DNA from: Cinclus cinclus
Lineage: Eukaryota; Chordata; Aves; Passeriformes; Cinclidae
DNA length: 64,000 nt
Direction of reading: 5' to 3'
NCBI RefSeq assembly: GCF_963662255.1
Contig: NC_085046.1
Coordinates: 47,941,797 to 48,005,796 of the forward strand
Below the pieces are notes generated by a model. That model was not told the origin of the DNA and searched no databases. It worked only from the letters and a program-made list of their open reading frames with translations. Below, piece by piece: positions 61,880 to 64,000 of the stretch (positions within the stretch are counted from its first letter, which is position 1; every line of letters starts with the position of its first letter). Both the position numbers and the translations under genes were made by a program.

Positions 61880-62760
61880 ATGCCTCAGAAAGAAGCACTT
61901 CAGGGAAGGTTTCATCAAGTTGGTGCCAAAACCCAAGTCTTGTCTTCCACTTGCAGAGGAAGAGGTGTCTGAAGTGGCCACTTTTAAGCCAGATAAGGCA
62001 GGCTGAGGTAGCCATGGGTTGTTGTGACGAGCTGGGCTCAGATGAGCTCAACGAGCTGCCAGCCACAGCTTGGAGCAGGCCCAAAAGAGCAAGAGAGTAA
62101 GAGTAAGAGCAATAGTAAAAGGAAGGGTAAGAGAATAAGAGAGTAAAAAGTAAGAGAGTGAGGTTCCCATTACAATACAAAAAATCTTCTTTTGTGCTTG
62201 TGCTGAATATTCTAATTTTCATTAACCAATATAATACAATATACAAATCCTGTCGCGTTTACCTACAGCCCATAAGAATCATTACATTACCATACTGTGT
62301 TACATTTTAAAACCTAAAAACAACTCTTTGGACCCCTTCTGCCAAGCAAGTAGGGTCTGCTCTAACCTTTGGACCTGCCTGCAAGCACAGGGAAATGTTC
62401 AGTCAAGAGGGGATTACTTTTAGCTGGCCATACTATTGTTTTGCAGTTGTTCAGTAACTAAGGTTTGGTATCTCAAAGATGTCTTCCATTTCAATCCTGC
62501 TTATAGGTTCCATATTCGCAAAATCTTTTGCCAGGCAATCATATTTATATGGTTTTCCTGTTTCATCTTCCCCAACACTTTCTATCCTCTTCTCTGGGGT
62601 ATTTTTTCATAGCAAGCACAGGATTTCTAGAAGAACACATGCCTGTTTGTTTGATTTCTTTTTCCTGCATGGTTGCACTCGTATTAGTGTGCTGTGAGGA
62701 TTTTTTCAGTTAAAGTTTCTTTTCCGTTACATGTACCCAAACCATTATTGGCTTCTGTGG
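61880..62760. repeat. Unclassified interspersed repeat, possibly an LTR
   Basis: Contains the second copy of the shared 120-bp segment (62631-62750) and a purine-rich minisatellite. A 124-codon minus frame shows only composition-driven leucine and serine richness. It may be a minus-oriented LTR, but no ends or target duplication were found. Confidence 0.35.
62088..62163. repeat. Imperfect GAGTAA-type purine minisatellite
   Basis: About 75 bases of nearly pure purine with repeated AGAGTAAGA and GAGCAA units (for example AGAGAGTAAGAGTAAGAGCA). Such a tract could form triplex DNA. Confidence 0.85.
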
Positions 62761-64000
62761 CTTTGTGCTTTTTTTACTGATGATGAAATGCTGAATCACC
62801 CTTCCTGGTGATCAACAATAGGCATTGAGAAAAGAGTAGTTCCCTAAAAGTTTTCCATTATATTTATAGGGCAGAATGAAAAAAGGAAAATGACAGTTGG
62901 ACTATGCTACACATCAGTGCTTATACATGGTCTAATTCTGCTCTCATGCTGGTACCAAGTTACTCCTAAGATTTAGCTGTGAAAAGGCAGTCTCACAGTC
63001 CTTCCTGCTAGCTATATTATGCTCTTCCAGCCATTTTACTGTTAACTTTACAAGGTGGATATTGGTCCTTACATGTTATAACCATGCGATCACAGAAGAT
63101 ACACACTTGCCAAAATGACTGTGCCCCCAGATGATGTGCAAAATGAATGTGAAGCCTCTGTGTTGCTTTCAAAAATCAAACTGAAACATTTTCAGAACAG
63201 AAATCTGTGGTTAGTGAAAATGAGTAAAACAATTACAGAATAACAACACTGTATTTCCATTGCTGAATGCCATATTTTTTATATCTGAGTAGCTAAGCAG
63301 AGGCTTCAATGAGAAGTATTTCAGTCAAACACTTGAGTCTACAAGAAGTCTTTGTAAATACAAATGTAATCCCTGTAAATACCAAAAGCTCCAATCTTCA
63401 ACCTATTTTCAGTTCTAACTACTTGGTTTATGGCAGGGCTAGCTTGGGAAAAATTTCCTTGTGTCTCCCTGCCTCCCACTGAATAATAACTACAGAGCTT
63501 AGAGAAGAAGCATTTATGCTGTACTTATGCTTAACCACCTTAGCTCCAGCTCTGAATATGGCATTTCTACAAGACACATATTGTTTTTCTCACAGAATAA
63601 TTCTTTCTTCGGTTTCTCTTGCCCATTACACTAAATCATTCAGAGAACCATGGCTAAACTATTTCAAATCTAGTGCATGCCAAGAGTCAGATAACTACGT
63701 ACTGGCAATATACCTGACCCAAAAGTTCCTGAGATTCAGAAGTGAGGCACAATCACAGCTCACATCATGGAGAAGAGATTGCATTTAGTGCATGTGTAAA
63801 TGAGACCAGGGTTTGACTCATTGCGTCAATTTCCGGCTTCCCACTTACACAAATTTACTGACCCTGAAGATGCCTGAATGGGACAAGTTTTAGGAGACAT
63901 CTGATAGCTTGACATAGTGAAAAAGCAGTCAGAACATGGATCTTGCAAGGAAGGTATTTAATACTGAGTGAGTACAGTGAGAGTTCTACAGTCATGCACT

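Larger units (their letters stand above)
60677..64000 (-). other. STAC: STAC intron sequence upstream of the C1 exon, repeat-bearing
   Basis: The split Gly codon at 60676 needs an upstream exon, so this stretch is intronic. I searched for the first C1 half (a Phe-rich segment then CxxC and a GG-donor) and did not find it. It contains two related interspersed-repeat pieces and a purine-rich minisatellite. Confidence 0.7.

Noticed and set aside
61872..62246. 124-codon minus frame
   Set aside because: Low-complexity Leu/Ser/Tyr content comes from the purine minisatellite read in reverse; probably repeat-derived.
63071..63145. Minus-strand frame with a VCIFCDRMVI-like stretch, considered as the missing first half of the STAC C1 domain
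   Set aside because: The CxxC spacing is right but the upstream His is one position off, the conserved PTF before the first Cys is missing, and there is no GT donor with the phase needed to join the Gly codon at 60676.

Overview
The window looks like a bird chromosome segment, probably from a passerine. The evidence is CR1 LINE tails, several small avian-type LTRs, a decayed endogenous retrovirus, and one spliced vertebrate gene with compact exons. There are no bacterial-style operons, tRNA or rRNA genes, or CRISPR arrays. The species is an inference; the sequence does not name it.

The one host gene I can support is STAC (SH3 and cysteine-rich domain protein 1), on the minus strand. Nine exons lie between 35123 and 60676. 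They encode the second half of the C1 zinc finger, the linker, two SH3 domains and the stop codon. All exons join in frame through GT/AG junctions, giving 824 nt: 2 nt closing a split codon, 273 codons and a stop. The N-terminal exons must lie to the right of the window. The introns and the right flank (60677-64000) hold simple repeats, a CR1 tail that has become an (ATTCT)n array, and unclassified interspersed repeats.

The left end (1-3931) is the 3' part of an endogenous retrovirus on the plus strand. It has a protease tail, reverse transcriptase, RNase H and integrase, a short env remnant with a transmembrane-subunit motif, a polypurine tract and a 384-bp 3' LTR. It carries a frameshift and many stops. 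Two of the lesions fall on catalytic positions: the second Asp of the YMDD motif and the integrase Glu.

From about 4 kb to 34 kb the sequence is intergenic, downstream of STAC. It contains a 3'-truncated-type CR1 copy (10044-10575), two copies of one LTR family inserted in opposite orientations (20919-21626 and 23644-24348, each with a perfect 5-bp target duplication), and two diverged copies of a second LTR family in direct orientation (about 18960-19492 and 25222-25727). There is also a GC-rich block at 26460-26935 and a probable LTR fragment at about 27060-27720. I found no other credible protein-coding exon. I found nothing that qualifies as a new biological system; the strongest unusual signals are the retroviral mosaic and the nested or opposed LTR cluster.
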